Source: Lophius americanus
Taxonomy: Eukaryota > Chordata > Actinopteri > Lophiiformes > Lophiidae
Assembly (NCBI GenBank): GCA_037951165.1
Contig: JBBDHG010000098.1
Span: 2,091,501-2,155,500, forward strand
DNA length: 64,000 nt
Direction of reading: 5' to 3'
Below, one piece after another: positions 20,382-31,715 of this stretch. The translations under genes were made by a program, and so were the position numbers. Numbering within the stretch: position 1 is the stretch's first letter; every line of letters begins with the position of its first letter. A model generated the notes under the pieces. That model was not told where the DNA came from. It did not search any database and was given only the letters and a program-made list of their open reading frames with translations.

Positions 20382-21784
20382 AGACATTAACAGTTCAAAT
20401 CGAATGAACAGCCGCACATTATTTCATGACAAAACATGTCATTAAGGAGATTCACATCCTTCCTAATTGAATTAGAGGCTTGATTCATGAATGGATCTGG
20501 GAGCATTTGTGCGTTAGTTAGTGTCATAAAACATTGTGGATGTGGCTATCTTGTAGTAGATTTGGTCTTCATAGAAAGCATTATTATAGTACTTGCACAC
20601 ATTTTGCCTCTAGTCGAATAGAAAAGGCTGACCCACAGAAAAGCATCTGGCTTGTTGAACTGCACCTGACGTAGCCTTCTCCCCGCCTTCACCCCACCAG
20701 CCCCTTACCTGCTGGTATGGCGCTGATGGAGGCTGATTTGAAAGAGTCCAGGGGCCTTGTTGCTGTGAATATGTTTATGTCCACGCCGCTGTAGTCAGGC
20801 GGCTGCTGTGATGTAAGAGGAGGAGGGAGCACAGGGGAAGCCTCCTCCTCCTCCTCCTCCTCTTTAATAAAGTCAAGTAAGAGTCTCTGCCTTCATCAGC
20901 TCTCCACACAATCAGGGCTTTGACCCACCAAGGCCGAGCGTTCAGAATGGAAATGAACTCGCCATTGAAGAGATAGTGAGGTTTAAAGAGAGCGCGTGCA
21001 TCAGAGGTGTGTGCACAGACGTCTAGAAGCTCTTTTAGACAAAGAGGAAACGCTTTTTGGCACTGCGCTCTCCCTATTCTATGAGCTTCCTGTCTTTTAT
21101 AATCCTCTAGTGTTTGCAATTGCTCCCCCTTTGGATGAAGGCGTTTCGCATACCTGACGGAAGCAATGGGTCACAGCATCAAGAGAGGAGTTCTCACCTA
21201 CTCAGCATCCATACTAATGCAGCAGCCAGCAGCCAACAGGGAATTCTTAATCATGCAGCAGTGCAGCCTCTTTATTCTTGCAGAGCAGTTACGGCAGAAA
21301 TACTGAAGGGCAGCATCTTCACAAGTGCACGACACAAGGACACTGTTACCCCAGTAACCACTTCCATAAAACTATTTGTCTAAATTGTTCTGTCGTTTGT
21401 ATATCCCCATAGAGGGAGTAACTCATGATCTGATTGCTTACTGTTTCTAGGCTGAACCACAAGAGGTAGAGGCAAATAAACACAAACGTGTGGGAGGGAG
21501 GGCTGCTGGTGGCACAGATAGCCGGACTGAGTCTGGAGGAAAATAGCTACACTACTTTTTGACAAAAAGGCTGTGTATCTCAAAAGATGATTTCAACTTT
21601 TAATAATGTTTTTTCACTCCACTCTAATGGCCGTGTGTTAATATTGAAGGCAGGACAAATTTCTGTGTTCTGTGATGAATTGCATTCTATTTTCTAGGTA
21701 TCACAGATATCATCCCTGGAATAACAGTGAAAAAGTGTTTTAACACAAAAACCGGTGAGTGCTGGTCTCTGCAAACGAGAGGAG
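20382..21784. other. No gene recognised
   Basis: The minus-strand frame at 20775-21119 (114 codons) contains an Arg-rich run from a CCT repeat (20847-20868) and no domain. Nothing else is supported. Confidence 0.45.
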
Positions 21785-22545
21785 TTGCTCCTTATCTCTG
21801 ATTCTGTTTTCGATATTCATGGATAGGATCTCACGCTGCAGTCGAGGTGGAGCTGTTTGTAGATGAGTGTGAGTCGGCTGGTATGAGAGTCAGCACCTCG
21901 TAGTCGTCTGTCGGACAAACGGTGGATTCTCCACTTCGTGTCCGGGGTGAGTTAATGCCTCAAACCAAGGACTTTAAGTAGCTTGGTATCTTCTTAATGA
22001 GTGATGGGAAAATGGTCCGTGAGGTGGACATGTGATTTTGTGCGGCATCATCAATAATGCGATTGGTGTATTGGTCCGTTGTAGTGACCAAAGACCTAAG
22101 TCTTAAGGTAGAGCTCTAAATTTACTGGTCGTTGTGTTACAGTTGCAGATGGAACCTCACTTATTGTCAATGGCTCTGGTTAGTGACTGAAAGAATTAAG
22201 TAAAAGATACAAGCGGCTGAAATTATCTTCCTGCATAGGGGGGCTGGGCTCAGCCTGGGAGAAAGGGTGTGGAGCTAAGACATCCAGGGGTAGCTCAGAG
22301 CAGAGCCGCTTCTCCTTTGCCTGGAAAGGAGCCAGGTAGGTGGTTCGGGTACCTGATTAGGATGCCTTTGTTTGGAGGATTGTTAGGCCCGCCCAACTGG
22401 GGAGAAACCCCGGGTCGGACCCAGAACTCGCTGGAGGGAGTACATATCTAATGTAACCTGGTCAAAAAAACAGGAGGAGCTGGAGTGTGTTGTTAGGGAA
22501 CGGACGTCTTCTTAGCCTGCTTCCACCGTAAGTTCTGTGACATCA
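21785..22545 (+). mobile_element. RTE/Rex3-type LINE relic
   Basis: The DNA aligns in order with the end of the reverse-transcriptase ORF of a teleost RTE/Rex3-like LINE. Readable pieces include MRVSTS (about 21890), a region corresponding to a YLGV motif (about 21980) and the C-terminal part around 22290-22440 (GRTQNSLEG and neighbours). The reading frame is broken by several stops and indels, so this is a dead copy. The family name is from memory of the C-terminal pattern and is less certain than the LINE call. Confidence 0.6.
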
Positions 22546-23552
22546 AGCTTAGAAGGTTAATATGATTCTCACAATCAGAAAGATAAGACAGAAGGACCAA
22601 CATGAAAGACAGAGGAAGCATCGAAAAATAAATCCAAAACAAAGTCAACAGAGGAGACGGCGACTCCTCCTAGGAGAGAGAAATTTGGAACAGGTAGGCA
22701 GAGCTGGTCGGGCCGGTAGGGCCCAGGCAGCACCTTGTTTTGGAATTCATGTAGCAATAATCAAACTTGGCGGCTGCATATAAGATACAGTCAGTGCATC
22801 CCTCTGTCTCCACTCTGCCTCAGAGAGAAATCTGGTATAAAGGGTACACGATCACATGATCACGTCTGTAGAATATTAATGACATTCATTTAGAGGACAT
22901 CCTCATCCGTGGCAACATGCGCCGCGGACAGGCCCAGCACTGAATGTCAGCTCACATGAATGAACACGCAGTAAGCTTGAAGACATTTACAGTTTCTTCA
23001 TTGCTTTGAGTATTGTCTTGATTTATTTCTGCTAGACATAGTAAAAACCCCTAAAATCATCAGCAATATGTTGGACGTTTTGCAAGTGGTGGTGCATGTT
23101 GTGAATCAGGCCCTTAAATGAAAATATGGTCCGAAACTTCAGAAGATGAAAAATCCCTCCGTAATAATAACCTACACGCTCTCCTTATAGCAAAATGGAT
23201 GGGATGCAAAGGTGTTGACCCATTTGAAGTCTGTCCCATTGTACTTGTTTGGGTTTGTTATTCATAACGCAAGGTCTAAAGGGATTGGACTTAAGACTCT
23301 ATTTCATATTCTTTTTGAATGAACATCTAGATGACATCTGCTGGAACTGACTTGACATTTTGAGTTGTGACATGGCCGATGTGACATGGATTCATTGATC
23401 TACTTATGGCAGAAACCATTGTGAAGTTTTTCAAACCCTGGCTTTCTCAACAATTTCAAAGAAAAAGAGATGGTTAGATAGTCTGACGATGGTTATCTTA
23501 TAGCTCTGGATGAAAAAATACTTTCTAATAAGATGTTTAATTACAGTTCTTC
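22546..23552. other. No gene recognised
   Basis: Frames at 22562-22783 are Arg/Gln-rich without motifs. No repeat identified. Confidence 0.45.
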
Positions 23553-23650
23553 GCATGGTTCCATAGTGGTTAGGTATCTCAAAGCAAAAAGTTCTGGGTT
23601 CAAATCCTTCCGATGACCTGGGGCCTTTCTGGATGGAGTTTTTGTATCCC
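23553..23650 (+). repeat. tRNA-like SINE/MITE head
   Basis: 'ggttccatagtggttaggta' followed by 'gttctgggttcaaatccttc' shows the box-A/box-B-like layout of a common teleost repeat. The same head begins at 34033. Confidence 0.6.
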
Positions 23651-25354
23651 ACTCTTGTAAGCATGGAACCTCTCCGGATACTGCGGCCTCTCTACGATCC
23701 TCTCACTGATAGTCATGATGTTATAGTGCAGTCAAGTCGAGGAGTCACTCTGCTCTGTGTATTACATCGAGATACAAGCAGCAGAGATGAGGTACCTTCA
23801 AGAGCAGCAACTGGGAACCTAAGAAATGTGGTGCACAGGCATCCGTTGTCTCCGTGTGACGGCGACTTTCTGGGCGTATCTAAATAGGAGTATTTGCGCC
23901 ATATCTTGAACCAAGTCATTCTTGATTTCCTTCATGGTAGAGAACAACGGCTGTCTAAATAAGAGGATCTCCTCTGTAAAATCGATGGATGAGTCACCTT
24001 TGCAGTGGCAGTTGTTAAGCTAGGACACTGCTATTACACACACAGCTGCTTTCAACCTCACGCCAATATTCTGAAAGTACCGACAGTGTGCAGCTTATGT
24101 CGCTGCAATTTTTTAGGAAAGTAATTTCCTCAAAATTGTGTCATCATAGGTTGTTGAGAAGCAGAGGCAGAGCTGTAGGTTGGATGACAAGGGTACATTT
24201 TACATGAAACATAAGAATAAATAGCAGATTGCAAGGGAAAAAAGTTCTGTTAGAGAAGTAAAGATATCAATGTGCTTTTGCAATTTGTTAATTTGTGATG
24301 TGATAACAGCGTCGGATCCGATCAGGTTGGAAACAAATCAACAATTTTCCCTGACCCTGCTAACTGCATGTTTGATGAAAACAGTTTGATGAAAAAGATT
24401 TGAACATCATAAATAATTTAGATGTTATGATATCTGCGTTATTCCATAATTCATGTACTTATTCCGCCTTGAATCAGGAAGGAGATGCTTTCAATATACA
24501 TACATTACTGATATATGAGCGGCTTCATATTAGAATGTGAAGAATAAGGAAACCGAACTAATAATTGATCATCTATTTAATTTGAATTAATTATCCTGCC
24601 ATTTCACTGCTGCCTAGATTTGATGAATCACATCGTAACAACCTTTTTTTTAAATAAAGTACTTCAGCTGTGAAATTAGGTACTGGTTAAAATTCTCATT
24701 AGTATGATGGAAGCCTGTAGTAGCAGAAACCCTGCTGCTTCCGCAGTGTGGAGGAGGGTGAGACAAGCCGGCATCTAAATGAGACTCGATCCAACCTGGC
24801 GCTCTGTGTGCAGCAGATAAAGATTGTGGGGTGTTGATGCTCAGCCATAAAGCTCCCTGCCTCACAGAGCTTCTCCCCCGTGCATTAAAGAGATAAATTA
24901 GGGGTTTAGAAGAAGCCTGATTGGAGACTATTGAGATAGCTGTCAGCATTTTGGAGATAATCCTCCACTGATACCAGCAGCAGGCTCAATGAGCATTCAG
25001 GAGGAAAAAAACACCACTTAATCAATAGTGATGTGTGTTTTTCATCTAACTCCGGAAGAATCCATTGGGGTCGATGACCTCAAATCACAGTAATCCGAGC
25101 AAAAGATTTAGTTTCTGAGTTCTCATCTCCATCACTCAATTAGCTTCCGTTTGGATACTGAATGTTTGCTGATCAGTAAATCATTGGAATGTTGCATCCA
25201 GATGTGTTTATACTCAGTGTGTGTCTTACGCCCTGTGTTTACACTTTAATATTCAGATGATTTCTTTGTGATTCTGTTTTTTTTAAATCTCAACGCTAAA
25301 CCCAGCGCAGACCGTCTTCTGTAGCCTCAGCTCTCCCTTTCCCATAATGGTGTA
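23651..25354. other. No gene; possible conserved non-coding block near 24720-24960
   Basis: Frames are short. The segment 24720-24960 is balanced in composition and has homeodomain-type motifs (ATTAAAGAGATAAATTAG). This gives only a weak impression of a regulatory block. Confidence 0.3.
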
Positions 25355-25584
25355 TTAATAATAATAATAATAATAATAATACATTTAATTTATAACGCAC
25401 TTTACATTTGGATCAAATCTCAAAGTACTACAAAGTAAAAGCAGATAAAAGCATCAATAAAAAATATAATAATAACTATATAAAGACATGACCAAAAAGC
25501 TGCAATGTTAATTAAAGTTATAGGTTCTGCTAAAAAGGAAAGTTTTAAGTCCTTTTTTAAATGTGTCAGTCGTCTGTGGAGCCC

Positions 25585-25992
25585 TCAGATGGTCAGGGAG
25601 GGCATTCCACAGACGAGGCGCAGCAGAACAGAACAGGCCCGATCTCCCATGGTGCTGAGCTTAGTCCGGGGAAGGAGGAGGCGGTATGAGTGGGTAGAAC
25701 GGAGGCATCGTGTTGAGATCAGTGGGGAGAGTAGTTCTTTTAGGTAGGGGGGTGCGTTGCCATGGATGCACTGGTGAGTGAGGACAGAAATCTTATAATC
25801 AATCCTGGTGGAGATGGGAAGCCAATGAAGGGAATGAAGAACGGGGGTGATGTGTTCATGTTTACGAACTCTCATCAGGATCCTTGCAGCACTGTTTTGA
25901 ACATACTGAAGTCTTTGAAGACTTTTATCAGGGATCCTGATGAGAAGCACAAACGCTGGTCCACAAAGGCGTGGACCAGCTTTCTGCATCAC
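25585..25992 (-). pseudogene. L2 ORF C-terminal region
   Basis: Contains LQRLQYVQNSAARIL, HSLHWLPISTRIDYKI and RLLLPRTKLSTMGDRA, all usual in the C-terminal region of L2-type LINE proteins. Its DNA is duplicated, with indels, at 30962-31300. Confidence 0.85.
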
Positions 25993-26431
25993 TCAAGGTG
26001 AGTGAAGAACGGAGTTTGGAAATATTTCTGAGATGATGAAAGGAGATCTTGCAGATGTGTTTGATGTGGGATTCAAAAGGGAGTTGAGGGTCAAATCTTA
26101 CGCCGAGGTTGGTGACTGATGAAGAGAGGGGAATGTCGTGACCAGAGATGGTAATACTGGTTATGGAGGAAGACTGGGTCTGATGTAGGGTGCCAATTAA
26201 AATTGCTTCGGTTTTGGAGCTGTTCAACTGGAGAAAATTGTTTTTGATCCACACATTTATCTTCCCCAAACAACCGCGGAGAGTTGACAGGGGAGATGAT
26301 GATGACGATGAGGATGGAGAGGCTGCAGAGGAACATGTGCCAGTTTTTATGTAGATTTGCGTGTCATCAGCGTACCGATGGAATGAGAGTCCAAATCGAC
26401 TGATGACACGGCCAAGGGGGAGCATGTACAA
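25928..26431 (-). pseudogene. L2 reverse transcriptase, YADD-containing part
   Basis: 167 codons. YADDTQIYI is the RT catalytic motif. A serine-rich insertion follows, then LNSSKTEAILIG and the 'thumb' segment ending RNISKLRSSLTL. The frame is lost again close to 25990. Confidence 0.88.
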
Positions 26432-27002
26432 TAGAAAGAGAATGGGGCCAAGGACTGATCCCTGGGGGACCCCAAAAATGACGATGACAGTGTGTGTCCG
26501 GGACCTTGAACTTCCAAGGGAAACGTTTTTCTGTTCTGTCGGTGTAGTAGCATTGAAACCAGTTTAGGGCGGTGGCAGTGAGTCCGGTGGTGTGATGTAG
26601 GCGGTGTAGGATTATTCCATGGTCAACTGTGTCGAAGGCAGCAGACAAATCAAGGAGAATCAGGAGGGAAGGTGAACCAGCATCTGCTGCCATCTGTAGG
26701 TCATCTGTGACTCTAAGCAGAGCTGTTTCTGTGCTGTGGGCGGAGTGGAAACCAGACCGAAAGGTTTCAAAGATGTTGTTGTATTTGAGGTGGTCCTGGA
26801 GGTGGGCAGCAACTAATGTTTCCAGTACTTTGGAGAGGAATGGGAGTTTGGAAATGGGCCTGTAATTAGCAAAAACTTCTGGATCGAGAGTAGGTTTTTT
26901 GAGGAGCGGTCTGATTATGGCGGCTTTTAGGGCCGATGGAACAAAGCCGGCCTGGAGGGATTGGTTTATTACAGCGGTGATCAGGGGACTAATCAGTCTC
27001 AA
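26367..27002 (-). pseudogene. L2 reverse transcriptase, N-terminal part (broken)
   Basis: This 211-codon frame covers the RT palm region through AFDTVDHGIIL and the segment near ALNWFQCYYTDRT. It then drifts out of frame before the YADD motif, which is encoded in the neighbouring frame at lower coordinates. It is part of the dead LINE above, not a host gene. Confidence 0.88.
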
Positions 27003-27005
27003 CCT

Positions 27006-27824
27006 GTTCTACAACCATTATGGACCAAAACCTTCATAAATATTTGTTGTGGAAGCCAAGCCATGATGATCTCCTCACCTTTGTGAGATCAGTGATGTAA
27101 GGCTGGTAAAAAAGTTTTTTTGCGACAGTCGGATGTTTGGCCTTATATATTTACCTTATGTCGAGTGAATTCCGTAATTTGTCTTTTATTGTATTAATAG
27201 CCACAAACCCACTTTACTGACAATTGTTGGAAATGAAAGCAACCTTTCAAGCATTTCTGTTGCTATGGATGGATATTGATCTTGATTTTAATGCAGAATG
27301 ATAGTCAACATCCTGCGCTGATATAAATGATATGAACATTTTCAAACTGGTCACGGATCAATTCTTTTGCCCTTCATGGGTCATCTGTGGTAGAGAAGTT
27401 AGGCGACTGCTTACCAGGGAAAAGTAGGGTCCCGTGTCTGTCACTCCCAAAATCAGGGGAAATGTGTTTCACAGACAGAGTGTGACCGGTACAACTCTTT
27501 TATGTCCTTTTGGCTCTGTTGGAAATGCTTTGTAGTCCAGCTCACTCAGCCAGGACCGTGGACAGGCTCGGGCTGGGACTTGAAAATACCCATCCACCTA
27601 TGTTAGATCCAGTGGGATGGTTGTAGTGGTCCCTGTGGAGTTATTGGTAAAGTATGTTGCAATCAATCATATCACCTGAAAGAAGGGAGTCTCAGAGAAA
27701 CAGTGTCAGGAGAGGAAACTACCTTGTTTTACACGAGTTGTTCAGAACCGTTGTTCTGAACAATAAAAGGTAAGAATATGTGGTTTACTGTAATGAGGTG
27801 GCAGCAAACATAAATTAGCGTAAA
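27006..27824. other. No gene; 11-bp hairpin at 27738-27763
   Basis: ttgttcagaac (27738-27748), loop cgtt, gttctgaacaa (27753-27763) form a perfect stem followed by taaaagg. No coding frame of note. Confidence 0.5.
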
Positions 27825-28060
27825 CTGTTCTCCCAGACAGCAGGGGTATATAATCCCCTGCATTGCACAAGCAATCTCCCTGATTGAACTCCTCAAATTA
27901 AATGCAAAGTTATTTAAAAAAAAGTAAAAGTAGCTCCCCCTTGTGAGTAAAATATGAACTGCTACAGTAACATATAAAATAAAAGAGATAAATCTTTTCG
28001 AGTCGATTCATATTTACCAAATCTGGACTAAAAAAGGTCTCTTGGGTGAGATAGACCCGG
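27825..28060 (+). repeat. U1 interspersed repeat, copy 4 (5' part)
   Basis: This copy shows the left part of U1 well: 'cagacagcaggggtatataa', 'tcccctgcattgcacaagca', 'atctccctgattgaactcct', 'gtgagtaaaatatgaactg' and 'gagtcgattcatatttacca'. The palindromic gcagggg...cccctgc lies at its start. It stops at 'aaatctggacta'. Confidence 0.8.
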
Positions 28061-28859
28061 GATTATACTCTTTACATACTGATTGACCAGGACTTTTATT
28101 GGGTTCTGTTTGAATTTGTCTTACATTAGAATCAGTTACAGCATTGATTAATGAATGAATCCACATTATTATATCCTTAATGTTTTTTTCTTTTACTCTA
28201 AATCCTCAATGAGATTACTTCTCTCATTTGCAAGAGTGTCCCGGCCATCATGAGTGTCTTTTTAAGGAGGCTGTCATGGCATCCAAGAGGAGTCAGTCAG
28301 ATATTGGAAAGAAAAAAAAGATCAATCTCAAATTATTATAAGTCAAATTATCTGGCCAGTAAATACACTTTGAATTTAAGTTGATGTCTGTGCATCCTTC
28401 AATGTTTATTCTGTCACGAGTTGATTGGAGTTTTTGATTTACAAACCATCAGAAGACCCTGATGAAGAGGTATTCTCGCTGTAACCTGCTTTATACATAC
28501 CAAGATAAATCAAAGGTATTGAAATCACATTAGCTCTGATATTGGCTTTGGGTTAAATGTTGTCCTCCTGTCCGGAAAGGGAGCTGTATTTTGTTCTTAA
28601 GCTCTAATTGTGCTGCCAAGTTGTCACCTTGATGACACCTCTTTGTTTTGGATTCTCTGTAAAGTAGCTCCCTGCTTCCTGCTCCACTGAGCGCTCATTA
28701 ATCTTCCTTACAGCCTTTATTAACACCGCCACCCTCCCTTTCTCACAAAGTCTTGTATTGGTTTTTCTCATGTGTTTGTTCTCCCAATTACCGATTTGCT
28801 TTACATCCATATTTAGAAAGTTTTTTTGGACGTATTAGATGACGATTCTGTTCAACTCT
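28061..28859. other. No gene; possible conserved non-coding block at 28480-28800
   Basis: Unique-looking sequence with balanced composition and TAAT-type motifs (for example gctcattaatcttcc, cctttattaacacc). The 68-codon minus-strand frame at 28604-28810 is not supported as coding. Confidence 0.35.
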
Positions 28860-29250
<391 letters not shown>

Positions 29251-30649
29251 AAATGTTCTTATTATATTGTAATTAAAGCCATTTATGATTCAATCTAATA
29301 TTTCTTGTGGACTCGAATGGACTCACTTACACATCTGTCAAAGCTCAGCCATGACTCTTAAATCTCCCTTTGTTTTTATTTTCATATCTCTATGTCCCTC
29401 AGTGTGTGAGTGTGGATGTGGGGTGAACACACCCCACAAACTACTCCTCACAAGCATATACAACTACCAATGTGTTCATCCATTGGCTTAGTATAGGACT
29501 TATTATTCCTAATATTTTTGTCTTTTTCATCTTCATCACTTTTCTCCCTGTGTTCAGGAAGCCTCTGCCAAACCTCTAGCCTCCTCAAGCCCCCTGCAGT
29601 CTAAATCGCTCTAGCCGTTCTTGAATCAATGCCACACCAACCCACCCTTTGCCCACAGTCAGCCTCCTTCCAGAAAGCTTTTAAAAAAAAGAAAAATACT
29701 CACTTTAAAACACGCTACTACTCTATGAGTCCCCCTCTGGGTCAAACCCCAAAACTCAGCCTTAACAACAATCACCATCCTGCTGCTATAAAGACTCACT
29801 CGGGTCATTGCTGGTGTCTGAACAAAGTCATTTCCATTTTCCTGCCAAGTGACCAAGTTGAACTTATCACTGATCAGTGCATCTAACTTTCTTTGTGAAA
29901 CTGAGGTTTGGTTCGGTCCGGGGCTAAAGTTGTATCACTGTAATCTCTCAGGCATCAGAGAGTGATTTATCTATTAACCAGCAAAAACCTCGTCTAAAGT
30001 CAGTGCAGGGAATCCTGCTATTTAAAAGACAAACCACTTGAAAAACAGTCTGCATGTTGAACACCCGTGCTGCAAGGATCAGCTCTGACCTCATATAAAC
30101 GTTTTCAGCCATCCACGGAAAAGTTATTTTATTAAAGGCTCACATCTTCATGAATATTTGATAGCTCGTCTTGTGGTGGCTCAGGAATTATCAGGAGAAC
30201 AACCGTTTTAGTCCAGAATCCGTCCCACAGACTACCTGTTAATGAAGCAAACCTGCTATACTTCATGCATAAATGGCACAGATGGAGGTGATGGTCTTAT
30301 AGTTTGGTGCTGGGGGGACCGCTGCATGTGATGTATCACTCCAGCCACCTGCATACCGTATGCTATTTATCAGAATGAATGTTTGATGACCTGGCCCGGC
30401 CAATCGGCAGACTGCGACTAGGCTACAGAGTTGCTACTAGAGTACACACATCTGGATGTGCAGCACTCCTCTTCTTCCTCGGTGCATCTGCTCTTTTGGA
30501 GTCAGATGAAGTCATTGATGGGATAGGGGATTGGGACACAAACCTCCTGCCATTCCTCTACAAAACCCCTTCAAATTGTTTTAAATTATACAAAGAAATT
30601 TGAAAAACATCTAAGTTAAAAGGGGGTTGGGTTGTATGATAGCTGTACA
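29251..30649. other. No gene recognised
   Basis: Frames of up to 85 codons without motifs or good splice borders. Confidence 0.45.
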
Positions 30650-31515
30650 AGATTACTCCAGATTTGCTCGAGTAGATTCATATGCACCAAATTTAGAGTT
30701 AATCAGACTAACAGTTAGGAAGTTATGTCTGAAAGGCTTTTAATAATAATAATAATACAATTAATTTATAATGCACTTTACATTTGGATCAAATCTCAAA
30801 GTGCTACAAATTAAAATCAGATAAAAGCATCAATATAAAAAATAAAATAATAACTATATAAAAACCTGACCAAAAAGCAGCAATGTTAATTAAAGTTATA
30901 GGTTCTGCTAAAAAGGAAAGTTTTAAGTCCTTTTTAAATGTGTCAGTCGTCTGTGGAGCCCTCAGATGGTCAGGGAGGGCATCCCACAGACGAGGGGCAG
31001 CAGAACAGAACAGGCCCGATCACCCATGGTGCTGAGCTTAGTCCGGGGAAGGAGGAGGCGGTATGAGTGGGTAGAACGGAGGGATCGTGTTGAGGTCAGT
31101 GGGGTGAGTAGTTCTAGAAGCCAATGAAGGGAATGAAGAACGGGCGTGATGTGTTCGTGTTTACGAACTCTCATCAGGATCCTTGCAGCACTGTTTTGAA
31201 CAAACTGTATGTAGTCTTTGAAGACTTTTATCAGGGAGATGAGAAGTGCAGTAATCCAGTCTGGAGGAGACGAACGCGTGGACCAGCTTTTCTGCATCAC
31301 TCAAGGTGAGTGAAGAACGGAGTTTGGAAATAAAAGGCTTTTGGAGATAAAGCTCTCCTTGTCTTAGAATTATAAAAACAACCTTTTCAAAAATGAGTCC
31401 AGTTCTTCTTCCCACTAAGGTCTAAGTGGATCTAACATTTTTAAATATCGATGTGAGAGTTTTTCACTTATTGTGGTGGTGTTGATGACTATTCCATAAT
31501 ATCCCTGACTTTCAG
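30650..31515 (+). repeat. U1 copy 6, interrupted by a LINE insertion
   Basis: The left piece (30650-30741) has 'gagtagattcatatgcacca', 'atttagagttaatcagacta' and 'acagttaggaagttatgtct'. The right piece (31333-31515) resumes at 'aaaggcttttggagataaag' and runs to 'ataatatccctgactttcag', the U1 3' end. Between them is an L2 fragment flanked by a 10-bp duplication, so the L2 copy jumped into an existing U1. Confidence 0.82.
30742..31332 (-). mobile_element. L2-type LINE fragment inserted in U1, with target duplication
   Basis: The sequence matches the 3' part of the L2 copy at 25355-26021 (same tail, same RLLLPRTKLSTMGDRA-coding region) with a deletion of about 80 bp near 31113. It is bounded by aaaggctttt at 30732-30741 and 31333-31342, a perfect 10-bp target-site duplication. 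It holds only C-terminal coding sequence, broken by indels, and cannot be active. Confidence 0.9.
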
Positions 31516-31614
31516 GGATTTAAATAGAAATTAAACTGAGCACAGAAACAGAACCTGATAAACAAATTTGTTTAGTTTATAATTAACATCAATTAATTCA
31601 CTCATTAATCATTA

Positions 31615-31715
31615 TCCGTTACCGCTTATCCTGTTCAGGGTCGCAGGGGCTGGAGTGTGAGGTCATTGTGTGAGAGGATGGGTACACTATGGGGGAGTCA
31701 CCCATTCACTACAGG
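31615..31715 (-). repeat. Teleost tRNA-related repeat fragment
   Basis: 'ccgcttatcctgttcagggt', 'cgcaggggctggagtg' and 'ggtacactatgggggagtca' are the reverse complement of the 3' part of the repeat also seen at 13495-13625. Confidence 0.55.

Larger units (their letters stand above)
25355..27005 (-). mobile_element. L2-type LINE, 5'-truncated and frameshifted
   Basis: The minus strand encodes the reverse-transcriptase portion of a vertebrate L2-like non-LTR retrotransposon. The first frame (26367-27002) carries ANYRPISKLPFLSKVLE, STETALLRV and LLDLSAAFDTVDH, the RT fingers and catalytic Asp-containing motif. The next frame (25928-26431) carries MYMLPLGRVI and FHRYADDTQIYI (the YADD active site) and LNSSKTEAILIG. 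The third (25585-25992) carries HSLHWLPI and the C-terminal tail. The shifts between frames break the ORF at least twice. The 3' end is an (ATA)n tail at 25355-25381 preceded by the usual 'tttgatccaaatgtaaagtg' on the minus strand. No endonuclease domain is present, so the copy is 5'-truncated. Confidence 0.92.

Noticed and set aside
20775..21119. 114-codon ORF with an arginine run
   Set aside because: The run derives from a CCT trinucleotide tract; no domain or conservation cue.
25340..27030. ccataatgg near 25342 and ccattatgg near 27014 as target duplications of the L2 copy
   Set aside because: They are inverted relative to each other, not direct repeats, so they are not a target-site duplication.
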